Source: JAXJQF01 sp036311285
GTDB lineage: Bacteria; Pseudomonadota; Gammaproteobacteria; Enterobacterales; Succinivibrionaceae
Length of the DNA stretch: 6,796 nucleotides
Assembly (NCBI GenBank): GCA_036311285.1
Contig: JAXJQF010000104.1
Coordinates: 1 to 6,796, forward strand
Reading direction: 5' to 3'
Of the stretch, positions 5,438 to 6,796 are shown piece after piece. Positions within the stretch are counted from its first letter, which is position 1. Every line of letters begins with the position of its first letter. The notes beneath the pieces were generated by a model that was not told the DNA's origin, made no database searches, and worked only from the letters and a program-made list of their open reading frames with translations. Made by a program: the position numbers and the translations under genes.

Positions 5438-6472
5438 ATGAGTAAATTAATCAAACCTACGGATTACGTAAATAAATTAGATCAAAACCAAACAGAACAT
5501 GGAATTAAACTTGTAAAAGACTTTTTCCAATTAAATTTAGCAACAGAGTTACGCTTAAAGCGTGTAACTGCACCTTTATTTGTATTAAAAGGTTTAGGTA
5601 TCAATGACGACTTAAACGGAACAGAACGTGCAGTAACATTTCCTATTAAAGATTTAGATGATTCTAAAGCTGAAGTTGTTCATTCACTAGCAAAATGGAA
5701 GAGATTATCATTAGCAGAACATAACATTCAACCAGGTTATGGCTTGTACACAGATATGAACGCTATCAGAGCTGACGAAGAATTAGATAATCTTCACTCT
5801 TTATATGTTGACCAATGGGACTGGGAAGCAGTTATAACAAAAGAACAAAGAACTATTCCATTCTTAAAGAGCGTTGTAGAAAGAATCTACGCAGCTATTA
5901 GACGTACTGAATACTTAGCTTGCGAAAACTACACTCAATTAAAACCATTCCTACCTGAAAACATTACTTTTATTCATAGTGAAGAATTATTACAAAGATA
6001 CCCTAACCTTACTCCAAAGGAAAGAGAAGACGCTATCACTAAAGAATATGGTGCAGTATTCATTATGGGTATTGGTGGTAAACTTTCAAATGGTGAAAAA
6101 CATGATGGCCGTGCTCCTGACTATGACGACTGGTCAACTCAATACGAAAACCATACAGGTTTAAACGGCGATATTTTAATTTGGTACCCATGGTTAGATC
6201 GCTCAATCGAATTATCATCAATGGGTATTCGTGTTGACAAAGAAGCATTACTAAAGCAATTAAAGTTAGAAGGAAAGGAAGACCGTTTAAATCTATACTT
6301 CCACCAAAAACTTATGAACGACGAATTACCATTATCAATAGGTGGTGGTATCGGTCAAAGCCGTTTATGTACTGTTCTATTACATAAAGCTCACGTTGGT
6401 GAAGTACACGCAAGTATTTGGCCTGAAGACATGAGAAAAGAATGTAAAGAATTAGGTATTAACTTAATTTAA
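5438..6472 (+). CDS. asnA: Aspartate-ammonia ligase (asparagine synthetase A)
   Basis: This cytoplasmic enzyme makes L-asparagine from L-aspartate, ammonia and ATP, releasing AMP and diphosphate. It has a class II aminoacyl-tRNA synthetase-like fold. Family motifs are intact (numbering from the start used here): VHSLAKWKR at 81-89, GLYTDMNAIR at 102-111, HSLYVDQWDWE at 120-130, GIGGKLS at 211-217, RAPDYDDW at 225-232, GLNGDILIW at 241-249, ELSSMGIRVD at 258-267, and GGGIGQSRL at 302-310 with the ATP-binding arginine R309. The 344-residue length is close to relatives of about 330-340. I start at ATG 5438 because AAAGAGAA (5423-5430) lies 7 nt upstream; the frame is open back to ATG codons at 5405 and 5408, which would add 11 Lys-rich residues and fall inside an inverted repeat. 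The nearest promoter candidate is weak: TTGCAT at 5334-5339, 17 nt, TAAACT at 5357-5362. A terminator follows. Confidence 0.97.
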   Translation: MSKLIKPTDYVNKLDQNQTEHGIKLVKDFFQLNLATELRLKRVTAPLFVLKGLGINDDLNGTERAVTFPIKDLDDSKAEVVHSLAKWKRLSLAEHNIQPGYGLYTDMNAIRADEELDNLHSLYVDQWDWEAVITKEQRTIPFLKSVVERIYAAIRRTEYLACENYTQLKPFLPENITFIHSEELLQRYPNLTPKEREDAITKEYGAVFIMGIGGKLSNGEKHDGRAPDYDDWSTQYENHTGLNGDILIWYPWLDRSIELSSMGIRVDKEALLKQLKLEGKEDRLNLYFHQKLMNDELPLSIGGGIGQSRLCTVLLHKAHVGEVHASIWPEDMRKECKELGINLI

Positions 6473-6520
6473 GAAAATAATATAATTGAAACAGTAAATC
6501 ATTATTTCAATCATATAAAA

Positions 6521-6558
6521 CAAATGGTTTAAGCAAAAACTTAAACCATTTTGTTTTT
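6521..6558 (+). terminator. Intrinsic terminator of asnA
   Basis: A 12-bp perfect stem pairs AAATGGTTTAAG (6522-6533) with CTTAAACCATTT (6540-6551) around a 6-nt loop (CAAAAA). The tail TGTTTTT completes an intrinsic terminator 49 nt after the asnA stop codon. A-rich sequence before the stem could let it act in reverse as well. Confidence 0.85.
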
Positions 6559-6583
6559 AATTTGTAAATATTTACGACAAATT
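6559..6583. repeat. Overlapping palindromes between asnA terminator and IS
   Basis: GTAAATATTTAC (6564-6575) is a perfect 12-bp palindrome. Overlapping it, AATTTGT (6559-6565) and ACAAATT (6577-6583) form a separate 7-bp inverted repeat with an 11-nt loop. Function is unknown; both are A/T-dominated. Confidence 0.3.
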
Positions 6584-6663
6584 AGTAAACATGACAACTA
6601 TCAACCCTAATTGTTTCACTAATGTTATGATATCTAGCTTCGTTCGCTAAAATAATAGAGTGA

Positions 6664-6697
6664 CCCCCGAAAGTTGAACAAAACTTTCGGGGGTTTT
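6664..6697 (+). terminator. Perfect hairpin just inside the IS left end
   Basis: CCCCCGAAAGTT (6664-6675) and AACTTTCGGGGG (6682-6693) pair perfectly over 12 bp with a 6-nt loop, followed by TTTTATTT. It would stop transcripts entering from outside. The GGGGG of the second arm, 8 nt before the transposase ATG, is the only plausible ribosome-binding stretch, so the same hairpin would hide it in any read-through RNA. Confidence 0.75.
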
Positions 6698-6701
6698 ATT
6701 T

Positions 6702-6796
6702 ATGAAGCATACATATGAAGATAAATTAGAAATGTATAGACTTTGGAAAGAAAAGCATTACAGTACTAAAAGAATTGCAAAACGATTTAAATGTAA
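6702..6796 (+). CDS. IS3-family transposase OrfA, N-terminal fragment (31 codons, runs off the edge)
   Basis: The frame opens with ATG at 6702 and encodes MKHTYEDKLEMYRLWKEKHY followed by STKRIAKRFKC before the window ends. The pattern (basic start, a K-L-E-MYR-W-K helix, then a [ST]-x-x-x-IA-[KR]-x-[FY] helix) is that of the N-terminal helix-turn-helix of IS150/IS3-type OrfA proteins, which bind the element's ends. In this family OrfA is followed by an overlapping OrfB with the DDE catalytic domain, joined by -1 frameshifting; neither can be seen here. The ATG is preceded by GGGGG within the hairpin arm. Whether the full element is intact is unknown. Confidence 0.7.
   Translation, partial: MKHTYEDKLEMYRLWKEKHYSTKRIAKRFKC

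Larger units (their letters stand above)
6661..6796 (+). mobile_element. Left end of an IS3-family (IS150-like) insertion sequence, cut by the window edge
   Basis: The element appears to begin with TGACCCCCGAAAGTT at 6661, with the 5'-TG end typical of the IS3 family. A 12-bp inverted copy of the C-rich end follows, then a transposase-like frame starting 41 nt in. It lies in the same orientation as asnA, beyond that gene's terminator, in non-coding DNA, so no gene in the window is broken by it. The three bases before it (GAG, 6658-6660) would be the target-site copy if the usual 3-bp duplication was made. The right end is outside the window, so the exact boundary is inferred. Confidence 0.75.

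Noticed and set aside
5979..6248. Short open frames on both strands inside asnA (5979-6164 plus, 6063-6248 minus)
   Set aside because: They overlap highly conserved AsnA motifs and have no supporting signals.
1..6796. CRISPR array, tRNA, rRNA, toxin-antitoxin pair or defence system
   Set aside because: I found no regularly spaced repeats, no cloverleaf or rRNA-like sequence, and no small gene pair with such features.

Overview
The window is strongly AT-rich bacterial DNA using the standard code (tryptophan is TGG in every gene). It carries four transport or membrane genes, an aspartate-ammonia ligase gene and, at the right edge, the left end of an IS3-family insertion sequence. The NorM-type MATE exporter, the AsnA-type asparagine synthetase and the IS would fit a low-GC host-associated gammaproteobacterium or a low-GC Gram-positive. 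I cannot decide between these from sequence alone.

Layout. 1-90 holds a long bulged inverted repeat. 91-741 (minus) is an unrecognised small membrane protein with a GTG start and a clear ribosome binding site. 742-1261 has no convincing gene but contains a perfect 11-bp hairpin. 1262-2479 (minus) is a dicarboxylate/amino acid:cation symporter (glutamate-transporter fold) whose ligand-site residues differ from those of acidic amino acid transporters. 2480-2914 is a divergent regulatory region. It has an extended -10 element on the minus strand with a G6 tract at the predicted start point, a TTGACA promoter candidate on the plus strand, a 12-bp perfect palindrome and a spaced direct repeat. 2915-4306 (plus) is a NorM-like MATE exporter and 4390-5310 (plus) is an EamA/DMT exporter. 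They are probably co-transcribed and end in a strong terminator whose stem contains the DMT stop codon. About 5438-6472 (plus) is asnA, with its own terminator downstream. At 6661 an IS3/IS150-like element begins with a perfect 12-bp hairpin that covers the start region of its first transposase frame.

How the genes may work together. One importer-type symporter, two exporters and asparagine synthesis lie side by side, which suggests amino acid or small-metabolite traffic. Only asnA has a specific assigned reaction, and a joint pathway is inference. I see no CRISPR array, tRNA, rRNA or defence system. The most unusual points are the altered ligand site of the symporter, the G-tract start region in its leader, and the self-occluding left end of the IS.
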